A stretch of DNA of 64,000 nt from DATLGB01 sp964242305. Its GTDB lineage: Bacteria; Actinomycetota; Thermoleophilia; Solirubrobacterales; Solirubrobacteraceae. Positions 52,062-60,050 of this stretch are shown in pieces (positions within the stretch are counted from its first letter, which is position 1; each line of letters begins with the position of its first letter). The notes beneath the pieces are model-generated. The model saw only the letters and a program-made list of their open reading frames with translations. It had not been told where the DNA came from and made no database searches. Location of the stretch: assembly GCA_964242305.1 (NCBI GenBank), contig CAXTBB010000002.1, positions 1 through 64,000 of the forward strand, read 5' to 3'. The position numbers were made by a program, and so were the translations under genes.

Positions 52062-53807
52062 ATGCTGCTGCGCATCTTCCGACGCATCTACGCGTTCCTG
52101 GGACCGCGCTACCCGCGCTTCGCGCTGTGGTCGCAGCTGCAGGTCGCCCACCTCGTGGTCCTCGGGGGCATCGGCCTGCTCACCGTCTACCAGCCGCTCG
52201 GCGACCACTTCTGGGCCGTGCTGGGAGTCGGCGAGGTGCTGCTGCTGGTCGAGAACGCCGTCGCCTACCGCGTCCTCTCGAGGATGGTGAGCCCCGCCGA
52301 CGGCTGGCTGCGCGGCGACCGCTCGCCGCAGTCCGCCGCCCAGGCGTGGCGGACGCTGGCGGCGCTGCCGTCACGGATGACCCGGACGTGGCGCTTCGTT
52401 CCCATCTTCACCAGCGTCATCCCCTTCAGCGCCTTCACGACGATCGACCTCCACCTGCCCTGGCACTCGTTCCTGTTCCTGGTCGCCGGCGGCGCGGTCG
52501 CCGTCGTCTACGGCCTGTTCCTGCGCTTCCTCGCCCACGAGCTCGCGCTGCGGCCGGTGATCGAGGCGATCTCGGTCGACCTGCCGGACGACTTCGAGCT
52601 CGGCGAGGCGGGCATCTCGCTGCGCACCCGGCTGCTGCTGGCGCTGCCGATGCTCAACATCATCGCCGGCGTCGTCGTGGCCGGGCTGTCCACGACGAGG
52701 ACGGCCTCGCTGAGCGACCTCGGCGTCGACGTGGCGGTCGCCGTCGTCGTCGCGTTCACCGTGTCGCTGGAGCTGACGGTGCTGCTGGCGCGCTCGATCG
52801 TCGACCCCATCGTCCAGCTCCAGCGCATGGCCGATCGCATCCGGGCCGGCGACCTCTCCGCCCGCGCGCCCGTCGCCTCCACGGACGAGACGGGACGGCT
52901 GGCGCAGTCGTTCAACGAGGCGGTCGCGGGCCTCGCCGAACGCGAGCGGCTGCGCGAGGCGTTCGGCGTCTACGTCGACCCCGACATCGCCGAGCGCGTC
53001 CTCGCCGAGGGCGTCGCGCTGGAGGGAGAGGAGGTCGAGGTCAGCGTGCTCTTCGTCGACGTCGTCGGCTGGACGAATGCCGCCGAGCAGCTCGACCCCG
53101 AGGATCTCCGGGCGGCCCAGTCCGATTACTTCGCGGCGGTNNNNNNNNNNGACGTGCGCGGGTTCACCGAGCTGGCCGAGACAGCGGGCGCGCGCGAGGT
53201 GGTCGGCCGCCTCAACGCGCTCTTCGAGGAGGTCGTCCCGTGCGTGACGGCGCACGGCGGCCACGCCAACAAGTTCATCGGGGACGGGCTGCTGGCCGTG
53301 TTCGGCGCGCCCGACCGGCGCACCGATCACGCCGACCGGGCGCTGTCCGCTGCGCTGGCGATCACCGAGCTCGTCCGCCGCTGCTTCCCAGGCGAGCTCG
53401 AGATCGGCATCGGCGTCAACTCCGGGCAGGTCATCGCCGGCTCGGTCGGCGGCGGCGCGCGCTACGAGTTCACCGTCATCGGCGATCCCGTCAACACGGC
53501 GGCGCGCGTGGAGGAGGCGACGCGCGTGACGGGCGATGCGATCCTCGTCACCAGCGCGCTGCGGGCGCGGCTGCGGGACGTGCATGAGGTTGAGTGGGAC
53601 TCGCGCTCGGGGGTCGTGTTGAAGGGGAAGGCCGAGGCGATGACCCTGTATGCGCCGCGGCCGCGTCGCGGCGCGGGCGTTCCTTCGGCCGCGAGGGGCG
53701 GCGCGGGCGTTCCTTCGGCCGCGAGGGGCGGCACGGGGGTTCCCCCCGCCGGCCGCAAGCGGGAACTCCGGCGGGGGGAACCCCCGCGCCGCCCTACTGA
53801 GGCGTAG
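52062..53807 (+). CDS. Membrane HAMP adenylate/guanylate cyclase, with assembly gap
   Basis: A class III nucleotide cyclase with several N-terminal membrane helices (about residues 20-165 and 190-245), a HAMP linker (RSIVDPIVQLQRMADRIRAG, DLSARAPVASTDETGRLAQS) and a catalytic domain. The catalytic start VSVLFVDV is followed by VGWTNAAEQLDPEDLRAAQS, then ten Ns (53141-53150), then a second start DVRGFTELAE and a complete domain with GGHANKFIGDGLLAVFGAPD and FTVIGDPVNTAARVEEATR. The segment before the Ns looks as if it comes from a different cyclase, so the join is suspect. The 3' end carries a repeat (GAGVPSAARG twice) unlike the domain. Confidence 0.75.
   Translation: MLLRIFRRIYAFLGPRYPRFALWSQLQVAHLVVLGGIGLLTVYQPLGDHFWAVLGVGEVLLLVENAVAYRVLSRMVSPADGWLRGDRSPQSAAQAWRTLAALPSRMTRTWRFVPIFTSVIPFSAFTTIDLHLPWHSFLFLVAGGAVAVVYGLFLRFLAHELALRPVIEAISVDLPDDFELGEAGISLRTRLLLALPMLNIIAGVVVAGLSTTRTASLSDLGVDVAVAVVVAFTVSLELTVLLARSIVDPIVQLQRMADRIRAGDLSARAPVASTDETGRLAQSFNEAVAGLAERERLREAFGVYVDPDIAERVLAEGVALEGEEVEVSVLFVDVVGWTNAAEQLDPEDLRAAQSDYFAAXXXXDVRGFTELAETAGAREVVGRLNALFEEVVPCVTAHGGHANKFIGDGLLAVFGAPDRRTDHADRALSAALAITELVRRCFPGELEIGIGVNSGQVIAGSVGGGARYEFTVIGDPVNTAARVEEATRVTGDAILVTSALRARLRDVHEVEWDSRSGVVLKGKAEAMTLYAPRPRRGAGVPSAARGGAGVPSAARGGTGVPPAGRKRELRRGEPPRRPTEA
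53141..53150. other. Assembly gap (ten Ns)
   Basis: Ten Ns interrupt the cyclase catalytic domain. The frame is kept across them, but the two flanks both carry the domain's metal-binding start, so the real length of this gap is unknown and could be zero or negative. Confidence 0.95.
53671..53730 (+). repeat. Exact 30-bp tandem repeat, two copies
   Basis: A 30-base unit occurs twice without a mismatch (53671-53700 and 53701-53730) at the end of the cyclase gene, encoding GAGVPSAARG each time. A third, diverged copy runs into the following inverted repeat. It extends the cyclase beyond its normal domain end. Confidence 0.85.
53730..53790. repeat. Long inverted repeat near the cyclase 3' end
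   Basis: The 23-base arms at 53730-53752 and 53768-53790 are reverse complements at 22 of 23 positions, with a 15-base loop. They form a very stable GC-rich hairpin that covers the last codons of the cyclase. No T-run follows, so it is not a classical intrinsic terminator. It resembles a REP-like or palindromic element. Confidence 0.8.
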
Positions 53808-53817
53808 CGTTGCGCGC

Positions 53818-55455
53818 ATGAGTGTCGAGTCGGGGACCCTGCACGGCGGCCGGCTGGTCGCGAAGCGGCTGAAGGCGCATGGCGTGCGCAAGCTATTCAC
53901 GTTGAGCGGCGGGCATCTCTTCAGCGTCTACGACGGCTGCCGGGAGGAGGGCATCGACCTCGTCGACGTCCGTCACGAGTCCACCGCCGCGTTCGCCGCC
54001 GAGGGCTGGGCCAAGGTCACGCGCGAGCCAGGCGTGGCCGCGCTGACGGCCGGGCCGGGCGTCACGAACGGGATGAGCGCGCTCGGGTCGGCGCTGCAGA
54101 ACCGCTCGCCGATGGTCGTGCTCGGCGGCCGCGCCCCGGCGTTCCGCTGGGGCCAGGGCTCGCTGCAGGAGATCGACCACGTCCCCTTCGTCCGGCCGCT
54201 GGTCAAGTTCGCCGCCACGGCCGGGTCGACCGCCGAGATCCCGAGCCTGGTCGACGACGCGCTGCTGTCCGCGCGCACGCCGCACACCGGTCCGGCGTTC
54301 GTGGACCTCCCGCTCGACCACGTCTTCATGAACCTGGAGGGGGAGTTCGACGACGCGCCGCCGGCCGAGCCGCGGCTGGGTGCCGCCGACCCGCGGGAGC
54401 TCGACGCCGCCGTCGCCCGCCTGAGCGAGGCCGAGCGCCCCGTGATCATGGCCGGCACCAACCTCTACTGGGGCCGGGCCGAGACCGAGCTGGTGGCCCT
54501 TGCCGAGGCGGCCGGCATCCCCGTCTTCCTCAACGGCCTCGGTCGTGGCTGCGTCCCCGCCGATCACGAGCTCTCCTTCTCACGCGCGCGCGGGACGGCA
54601 CTCAAGGGCGCCGACGTGGCCCTCGTGCTCGGGGTGCCGATGGACTTCCGGCTCGGCTTCGGCGCGTCCTTCGGGGAGGACACGCAGATCATCGTGGCCG
54701 ACGTCGCCGAACCCGAGCGCGAGCACCCGCGGTCGGTCGCCGCCGAGCTCTACGGGGACCTGCGGGCGACGCTGACCGCCCTGCGCGACGGCGTCACCGG
54801 CGGCCTCGACACGAGCGCCTGGCTCGAGCAGCTGCGCGCGGTCGAGGCGGACAAGCTGGCCGGCGAGCTCGAGCTGGTCTCCGACGAGCGGGCGCCGCTT
54901 CACCCGATGCGCGTCTTCGCCGGCCTGGCCGAGGTGATCGACCGCGACGCGATCGTCATCGTCGACGCGGGCGACTTCGGCTCCTACGCGGGGCGGGTCG
55001 TGCCCTCCTACGCCCCCGGTTGCTGGCTGGACCCGGGGCCGTTCGGCTGCCTCGGCTCCGGCCCCGGCTACGCGCTGGCCGCCAAGCTCGCGCACCCCGG
55101 CCGCCAGGTCGTCCTCATCCTCGGCGACGGCGCGTTCGGCTTCTCCGGCATGGAGTTCGACACGCTAGCCCGCCACGGCGTCGGCGTGGTCGGGGTGATG
55201 GGGAACAACGGCATCTGGGCACTCGAGAAGCATCCGATGGAGTCCCTCTACGGCTACTCGGTGGTCGCCGACCTGCGCCCGGAGACGCGCTACGACGAGA
55301 TCGTCACTGCGCTCGGCGGCCACGGGGAGCTCGTCCGCGCGCCGGCCGACCTGCACGGCGCGCTCTACCGCGCCTTCTCCAGCGGGCAGCCGGCGCTGGT
55401 CAACGTCCTGACCGACCCCTCCGTTGCCTACCCGAGGTCATCGAACCTGGCCTGA
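53818..55455 (+). CDS. Thiamine-diphosphate-dependent enzyme, acetolactate synthase-like
   Basis: A 545-residue three-domain TPP enzyme of the acetolactate synthase (IlvB) family. N-terminal PYR domain: HGVRKLFTLSGGHLFSVYDG, VRHESTAAFAAEGWAKVTRE, TAGPGVTNGMSALGSALQN. The middle domain has MAGTNLYWG. The C-terminal PP domain has ILGDGAFGFSGMEFDTL and VMGNNGIWALEK, the GDG-NN metal/TPP motif. No ilvN or ilvC lies beside it, so it may be a paralogue acting on other 2-keto acids rather than the main ilvB. The start ATG 53818 lies 11 bases after the cyclase stop. A new promoter for an RNA lies beyond its stop. Confidence 0.85.
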   Translation: MSVESGTLHGGRLVAKRLKAHGVRKLFTLSGGHLFSVYDGCREEGIDLVDVRHESTAAFAAEGWAKVTREPGVAALTAGPGVTNGMSALGSALQNRSPMVVLGGRAPAFRWGQGSLQEIDHVPFVRPLVKFAATAGSTAEIPSLVDDALLSARTPHTGPAFVDLPLDHVFMNLEGEFDDAPPAEPRLGAADPRELDAAVARLSEAERPVIMAGTNLYWGRAETELVALAEAAGIPVFLNGLGRGCVPADHELSFSRARGTALKGADVALVLGVPMDFRLGFGASFGEDTQIIVADVAEPEREHPRSVAAELYGDLRATLTALRDGVTGGLDTSAWLEQLRAVEADKLAGELELVSDERAPLHPMRVFAGLAEVIDRDAIVIVDAGDFGSYAGRVVPSYAPGCWLDPGPFGCLGSGPGYALAAKLAHPGRQVVLILGDGAFGFSGMEFDTLARHGVGVVGVMGNNGIWALEKHPMESLYGYSVVADLRPETRYDEIVTALGGHGELVRAPADLHGALYRAFSSGQPALVNVLTDPSVAYPRSSNLA

Positions 55456-55497
55456 TCGTCCAACCCGGTTCGCCGATCCGACTGGACGTTTGTTCGA

Positions 55498-55526
55498 TTG
55501 AGCCGCCCACCCGCCGGTCCGATACT
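55498..55526 (+). promoter_or_regulatory. Promoter of the structured RNA
   Basis: TTGAGC (55498-55503; 4 of 6 matches to the -35 consensus) is followed by a 17-base spacer and GATACT (55521-55526; 4 of 6 matches to the -10 consensus). The spacing is exact. The expected start is near 55533, just before the first stem of the structured region. No coding sequence follows on this strand until after the terminator. Confidence 0.55.
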
Positions 55527-55532
55527 GCTCGT

Positions 55533-55729
55533 GTCTGGCCCGGGTACGTGCGGTTTCGCGTATGCTTGGTCGGGCATCACATAGGTCCGGGCGATTTGCC
55601 GCATCAAACACGGCGCCTCCCGCCGTTCGGACCACCCAAAAACGGCTCCATTAGGCACGTACCCCTGCCCGTCCTGAAGGAGCCATTTCGGAACCGCCTT
55701 CCACCCGCCGGAGGGCGGTTCCTCTTTAA
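55533..55729 (+). ncRNA. Candidate independent structured RNA, about 195 nt
   Basis: The 295-base gap between the TPP enzyme and ppx holds no gene but much complementarity. A 10-bp perfect long-range stem (GGGTACGTGC 55542-55551 with GCACGTACCC 55655-55664) encloses a closed junction: GGTCCG 55584-55589 with CGGACC 55628-55633, containing two hairpins (GGC-GATTT-GCC at 55590-55600 and ACGGCG-CCTCC-CGCCGT at 55610-55626). GGCTCC (55644-55649) can pair with GGAGCC (55679-55684) outside the long stem, which would be a pseudoknot. A terminator ends it at 55729. A sigma-70-type promoter precedes it. The next gene downstream is on the other strand, so this is not a riboswitch for it. I cannot match it to a known RNA family by eye. 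Confidence 0.55.
55690..55729 (+). terminator. Intrinsic terminator of the candidate RNA
   Basis: GGAACCGCC (55690-55698) and GGCGGTTCC (55714-55722) form a perfect 9-bp stem with a 15-base loop, followed by TCTTTAA. This is a good Rho-independent terminator on the plus strand, the clearest in the window. On the minus strand no T-run follows, so it faces only the RNA. Confidence 0.8.
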
Positions 55730-55750
55730 CCACCGCGGTCGCTGATCCGT

Positions 55751-56623
55751 CTAAGTGGCCACCTGCAAAGCTCGGCCGTAAAGGAGGTCTCGATCGGAGA
55801 CCTCGACCTCGTCTGCGCCGGCGGCCTCGAGGACCTCGATGAGGATGGCGATGCCGGCGACGATGGTGGGTGCGCGGTCGGGGTGCAGGCCGGGGACGTC
55901 GCGGCGGGCGGCGGGGTCGAGGGCGTGCAGCGTGGCCAAGCGTTCGCGGAGGGTGTCGATGGTGAGTCTGTACCCCTCGACGGCGTCGGCGTCGTAGGGG
56001 TCGAGCTCGAGCTCCATGGAGGCGGCCATGGTGGCGGTGCCGGCGACAGCGACGACTGATTCGACCCTACCCACGCCGTCAGCGGCGAGGGCGTCGCGGA
56101 TGACGGCGCGGGCGTCGGCGCGGAGGGCGTCGATGTCCTCCCCGTGGCGCTCGGTGTGGCGGACGACGCCGACCTGGGTGGAGACGTGCCAGTCCTGCGT
56201 GACCAGCTCGGTGGAGCCGCCCCCGATGTCGGCGACGAGCATGGGTCCCTGGCGGCCGACGGCGGCGCCGGCGTAGGTGAGCTGGGCCTCCTCGTCGCCG
56301 GTGAGGGTGGTGGCGTCGATGTCGTAGTCCTCGCGCACGCGGGCCATGAAGTCAGGGCCGTTGGAGGCGTCGCGGACGGCGGAGGTCATGACGCCGGTGC
56401 GGACCTCGACGCCGTGCTCCTCCATCGCCTGCGCGTACTCGTCGAGCGCGCGCAGGACGCGCGCCATCGGCTCCTCGCCGAGGGCGCCGGAGCGCTCGAG
56501 GCCCTCGCCCAGCCGCGTGACGATGGAGCGGCGGTCGAGTGCCTCCACCTCGCCGTCGGTCACGTCGGCGACGAGCAGCCGCGTCGAGTTGGTGCCGACG
56601 TCCACCACAGCGACGCGTGTCAT
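55751..56623 (-). CDS. ppx: Exopolyphosphatase (Ppx/GppA family)
   Basis: Hydrolyses inorganic polyphosphate or pppGpp in an ASKHA fold. The 290-residue protein has VAVVDVGTNSTRLLVADV, then RTGVMTSAVRDASNG, ADIGGGSTELVTQDW, HTERHGEDIDALRADARAV and the late VPGLHPDRAPTIVAGI. This is the short single-core form common in actinobacteria. The start ATG 56623 is 18 bases from the divergent cupin gene, so the promoters must overlap coding sequence or be leaderless. Confidence 0.92.
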   Translation of the reverse strand: MTRVAVVDVGTNSTRLLVADVTDGEVEALDRRSIVTRLGEGLERSGALGEEPMARVLRALDEYAQAMEEHGVEVRTGVMTSAVRDASNGPDFMARVREDYDIDATTLTGDEEAQLTYAGAAVGRQGPMLVADIGGGSTELVTQDWHVSTQVGVVRHTERHGEDIDALRADARAVIRDALAADGVGRVESVVAVAGTATMAASMELELDPYDADAVEGYRLTIDTLRERLATLHALDPAARRDVPGLHPDRAPTIVAGIAILIEVLEAAGADEVEVSDRDLLYGRALQVAT

Positions 56624-56641
56624 GTGCGAGAACCTACCTCT

Positions 56642-57556
56642 ATGACCGACGGCATCCCCATCCACGCCGACGACGTCCCCGCGCGACGCTGGGAGGTCGG
56701 CGACCTGGTCGCCACCCGCCGGCGCCTCGGAGCGGCGGCCGGCGCCGAGCGGCTCGGCGTCGCGATCATCGACGTCGACCCTGGCCGGCGCTCGACGCCG
56801 GTCCACTCCCACGCCGACGAGGAGGAGCAGTTCTACGTCCTCGCCGGGAGCGGGCTCAGCTACCAGACGTCTGGCTCCAGGGACGTGCGCGTGTACCCGA
56901 TCCGCGCCGGCGACTTCATCTGGCACCCGGCCAACGGGGACGCGCACACCGTCATCGCCGGGCCGGACGGGCTGAGCGTCCTGGTCGTCGCCGAGGGCTC
57001 GCGAACGGGGATCACCTACCTGCCACGCACGAAGCAGTTCTGGCTCGGGCCGCGCTGGTCGCCGCCCGACTCGCCGCCGCCGTTCGTCGCGGACGCGCAC
57101 GCCGGCCCGATCGAGCTCCCCGAGTCCTCCGAGCGTCCGGCCACGATCCGCAACCTCGACGAGCTCGCGCCCGACGAGGGCAGGGAGGGGAGGCTGGCCT
57201 GGAGCACGCGCGTCCTCACGTCGCGCGAGGAGGCCCGGCTCGTGCTCGCCCACGACACGCTGCCGCCCGACTGCCACACCACCGACCTGCACTTCCACTC
57301 CACCCGTGAGGAGGCCTGGTACGTGCTGTCGGGATCGGGCACGGCGCGGATCGGCGACGAGGGCCATCCGCTGAGGCCCGGCTCGTTCTGGCTGCGGCGG
57401 CCCAACGGCGGCGAGGGGTGCCGCATCGAGGTCGGGCCGGACGGCATGGACCTGCTGACGATGGGAGACCTCGTCGGCGGGGACGTCGTCGCCTACCCGG
57501 AGAAAGGCGTCGTCCGCGTGGCCCGCGGCGTCACCCTCCCCTACGAGGCGGGGTAG
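56642..57556 (+). CDS. Two-cupin-domain protein
   Basis: A 304-residue protein with two cupin folds. The first has metal ligands in PVHSHADEEEQFYVLAGSG and PIRAGDFIWHPANGDAHTVI; the second has DLHFHSTREEAWYVLSGSGT and PLRPGSFWLRRP. Each contains the HxHx-E-G pattern of a metal site; the first is complete, the second lacks the last histidine. Such bicupins are dioxygenases, isomerases or sensors of sugars or amino acids. The substrate is unknown. It is divergent from ppx and overlaps the dehydrogenase end by 16 bases. Confidence 0.8.
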   Translation: MTDGIPIHADDVPARRWEVGDLVATRRRLGAAAGAERLGVAIIDVDPGRRSTPVHSHADEEEQFYVLAGSGLSYQTSGSRDVRVYPIRAGDFIWHPANGDAHTVIAGPDGLSVLVVAEGSRTGITYLPRTKQFWLGPRWSPPDSPPPFVADAHAGPIELPESSERPATIRNLDELAPDEGREGRLAWSTRVLTSREEARLVLAHDTLPPDCHTTDLHFHSTREEAWYVLSGSGTARIGDEGHPLRPGSFWLRRPNGGEGCRIEVGPDGMDLLTMGDLVGGDVVAYPEKGVVRVARGVTLPYEAG

Positions 57557-58440
57557 GGCAGCGGCGCCCCGGTCAGGCCCGCCTGCAGAGTGTCGACGCA
57601 CATCCGCGTCATCGCGGCGCGCGCCTCGCGCGTGGCCGAGCCGACGTGGGGGAGGACGAGCAGGTTCGGCGCGCGCAGGAGCGGGTGGTCGGGCGGGAGC
57701 GGCTCGGGGTCGGTGACGTCCAGCCCCGCACCGGCCAGGTGCCTGGAGCCCAGCGCCTGGGCCAGTGCGGCCGCGTCGACGAGCGGCCCGCGCGCCGTGT
57801 TGACCAGGATCGAGCCGGGCTTCATCGCCCGCGGGTCGACCAGCCCGCGGGTGGCGTCGGTGAGCGGCGCGTGGAGGGAGACGACGTCGGCGTGCGCCAG
57901 CGCCGCGCCCAGGTCGTCGTCGCGCCCGGCGAAGGCGACATCCATCCCGAAGCCGCCGGCCCGGTCGGCCACCGCCCGCCCGATGCGTCCCGGCCCGACC
58001 ACGAGCAAGGTCTTCCCGCGCAGGCCGACCCCGAGCCAGCGCGTCGCCTCGAACGTCCGCCACTCGCCGGCGCGCACCGCCGCGGCCGCCTCGGGCAGCC
58101 GCCGCGCGACCGCGAGCAGCAGCGCCCAGGCGAGGTCGGCCGTCGCGTCGGTCAGTACGTCGGGCGTGCGGCCGACCGCCACGCCGCGCGCCACGCACGC
58201 CTCGAGGTCGACGTTGTCGGTCCCCACCGCGTAGTTGGCGATCACCTTCAGGTGCGGGCAGGCGTCCAGCAGCGCCGCGTCGATCCGCTCGGTGAGCAGG
58301 CACAGCAGCCCCTCGGCCTCCGCGGCCCGCGCGCGCAGATCGTCCGGCGAGGGTGGGAGATCGCCGTCCCACACCTCGACGTCGTCGAGCTCGCCGAGGG
58401 CGTCCCCGTGCAGGCGGCGGGTCACGAAGATGCGGGCCAC
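57541..58440 (-). CDS. D-2-hydroxyacid dehydrogenase (glyoxylate/hydroxypyruvate reductase type)
   Basis: A 299-residue NAD(P)-dependent reductase. Substrate-binding start IFVTRRLHGDALGELDDV, NYAVGTDNVDLEACVARGVA, the NAD loop LLVVGPGRIGRAVADRAGG, the ILVNTARGPLVDAAALAQAL motif with the catalytic arginine, and LPHVGSATREAR with the catalytic histidine are all present. GTG 58440 is chosen because IFVTRR sits at the N-terminus, as in the family, and it leaves space for the divergent gene. A longer frame would begin at ATG 58470 but overlaps the start of the neighbour (CATG). Confidence 0.9.
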   Translation of the reverse strand: MARIFVTRRLHGDALGELDDVEVWDGDLPPSPDDLRARAAEAEGLLCLLTERIDAALLDACPHLKVIANYAVGTDNVDLEACVARGVAVGRTPDVLTDATADLAWALLLAVARRLPEAAAAVRAGEWRTFEATRWLGVGLRGKTLLVVGPGRIGRAVADRAGGFGMDVAFAGRDDDLGAALAHADVVSLHAPLTDATRGLVDPRAMKPGSILVNTARGPLVDAAALAQALGSRHLAGAGLDVTDPEPLPPDHPLLRAPNLLVLPHVGSATREARAAMTRMCVDTLQAGLTGAPLPYPAS

Positions 58441-58468
58441 GTCGTCCACATCAAATAGATTCGGCCAC

Positions 58469-58891
58469 ATGCGTCGCCTTCTCGTGCTCGTCGTCGCGAT
58501 CAGCGCCCTGTGCACCGCCGCCGCCTTCGCCGCGGCGAGCAAGCACGGCGTCACCCCGACCGCGCCCAAACGGGGCGCCACCGTTCCCGTCGCCTCCCGG
58601 CCGATCTTCAAAGGCAAGGTCGACGGCCCCGGCCGCGTCTTCGTCTACGTCTCCAAGTCCAGGAAGACGAACGCCAAGGGCGTCCTCGTCCCCGGCGTCA
58701 ACGCCATGAGCCAGGAGGCGAAGCGCACGGGCGGCACCTTCAAGACCAAGGCGAAGTTCTTCAACTATCCGAAGTTCTGGCTCAACTCGCCGGGCACGTA
58801 CTACTGGCAGGCCCACCGCATCGCGTGTGAGGGCGGCAACCAGAGCGACTGCCTGCAGGAGGGCCCGATCGTGAAGTTCAAGGTGGGGTGA
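58469..58891 (+). CDS. Small secreted protein
   Basis: A 140-residue exported protein. The signal peptide covers residues 1-23 (LLVLVVAISALCTAAAFAAA). The mature part has beta-strand stretches (VFVYVSKSRKTNAKGVLVPG, FWLNSPGTYYWQAHRIACEG) and two cysteines (ACEGGN, DCLQEG) likely to bridge. The pattern GKVDGPGRVFVYVS resembles a beta-sandwich wall protein. I do not recognise a named family. The end overlaps the following FUSC-type gene by 4 bases. Confidence 0.7.
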   Translation: MRRLLVLVVAISALCTAAAFAAASKHGVTPTAPKRGATVPVASRPIFKGKVDGPGRVFVYVSKSRKTNAKGVLVPGVNAMSQEAKRTGGTFKTKAKFFNYPKFWLNSPGTYYWQAHRIACEGGNQSDCLQEGPIVKFKVG

Positions 58892-59973
58892 ACCTCCGGA
58901 CGCGACCGCGCCGCGGACTGGCCCGCGTGCGCGGCCGGGCGGGCGCGATCGCGCAGACGGCGCTGGCCGCCGGAGTCGCCTATCAGCTGGCCACGCTGGT
59001 CCAGCCGCGGCCGTTCTTCGCGCCCGTCGCCGCCGTGATCACGCTCGGCGTCTCCTCCGGCCAGCACGTCCGCCGCGCCATCGAGCTGGCCTTCGGCGTC
59101 GCCGTCGGCATCCTCGTCGCCGACCTGCTGATCGGCCTGACGGGACGGACGGGCTTGACGGTCGTCGCCGTCGTCGCCCTCGCGATGGCCGCCGCGCTGC
59201 TGTTCGGGGCAGGGCAGATCCTGGTCAACCAGGCCGCGGTCAGCGGCGTGCTGCTGGCCACGCTCGGCACCCCCGGGCACACGTCCTCATTCACGCGGTT
59301 CTTCTCGGCGCTGATCGGCGGCGCGGTGGCCGTGGTCATCGGCCCCGTCCTGTTCGGCCGCGACCCGCTGCGGACCGTCGGGCAGGAGGCCGAGCGTGCG
59401 CTGGACCGGCTCGCCGAGGCGCTGGACGAGATCGCCGAGGCGCTCAAGGACGGTGATCCCGAGCACGCGCACACCGCGCTCGAGATGGCCCGCGACGCCG
59501 AGGTCGAGGACTATGAGGACGCCGTCCTGGCCGCGCGCGAGGCGCTTCGCCTGACCCCGCCCCGGCGCCGCGAGCTGCCGCACCTGGCCGTCTACGCGGA
59601 CGCGGTCAAGCAGGTCGACGACGCCGTCCGCAACACGCGCGTCCTCGCCCGCGCCACCGAGACCGCAGCGGTCCGCGGCGTGCCCGGCGACGACGACCTC
59701 GTCCACGCGGTGCGCCTGCTCGCCAGGGCCGTCCGCGCGCTCGGCAACCACCTCGAGGATCCGGAGGCGGACTCCGGCGCCCGCCAGCTGGCCCGGCAGG
59801 CGGCGGCCGAGGCAACCGCAGTGCTCGACCGCCGGCACGACCTCGCCGCCAACGTCATCGTCGGCCAGGTCCGGGCGACCGCCGGCGACCTCCTCCGCGG
59901 CACCGGTCTCGACACCACGGAGATGCGAGTCGCCCTCGGCCCGTACCCCACTGTTCAGAACACCGAAGACTGA
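58888..59973 (+). CDS. FUSC/aromatic acid exporter-type membrane protein
   Basis: A 361-residue protein with the half-size FUSC plan: an N-terminal membrane domain of about four to five helices (AGVAYQLATLVQPRPFFAPV, AAVITLGVSSGQHVRRAIEL, AFGVAVGILVADLLIGLTGR, SALIGGAVAVVIGPVLF), then a long charged coiled-coil cytoplasmic domain (EAERALDRLAEALDEIAEAL, then HLAVYADAVKQVDDAVRNTR). Such proteins export aromatic acids or related compounds. GTG 58888 overlaps the previous stop. Its last residues (TVQNTED) are encoded by a dispersed palindromic repeat, so the end may be recent. Confidence 0.8.
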   Translation: MNLRTRPRRGLARVRGRAGAIAQTALAAGVAYQLATLVQPRPFFAPVAAVITLGVSSGQHVRRAIELAFGVAVGILVADLLIGLTGRTGLTVVAVVALAMAAALLFGAGQILVNQAAVSGVLLATLGTPGHTSSFTRFFSALIGGAVAVVIGPVLFGRDPLRTVGQEAERALDRLAEALDEIAEALKDGDPEHAHTALEMARDAEVEDYEDAVLAAREALRLTPPRRRELPHLAVYADAVKQVDDAVRNTRVLARATETAAVRGVPGDDDLVHAVRLLARAVRALGNHLEDPEADSGARQLARQAAAEATAVLDRRHDLAANVIVGQVRATAGDLLRGTGLDTTEMRVALGPYPTVQNTED

Positions 59974-60010
59974 GGGGACGGTCCCCTCAGTCTCACGTGT
60001 TCAGGACACC
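59952..60010. repeat. Dispersed palindromic repeat element
   Basis: Two near-identical 13-mers (TGTTCAGAACACC at 59952-59964 and TGTTCAGGACACC at 59998-60010) flank a perfect 13-bp palindrome arm pair (59967-59979 and 59981-59993) with a single-base centre. The whole 57-base span is an imperfect palindrome. The stop codon of the FUSC gene (59971-59973) lies within its left arm. The 13-mer also occurs behind eno at 27117. It can act as a bidirectional hairpin terminator or be a mobile palindromic unit. Confidence 0.7.
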
Positions 60011-60050
60011 GGTAGTTGAACGTCTGCGATCACTAGATTCAGGCGTCTCC

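Noticed and set aside
56642..57556. Cupin gene read as part of a larger frame from 56144
   Set aside because: The upstream part lies opposite ppx and has no cupin or other motif; ATG 56642 begins the real protein.
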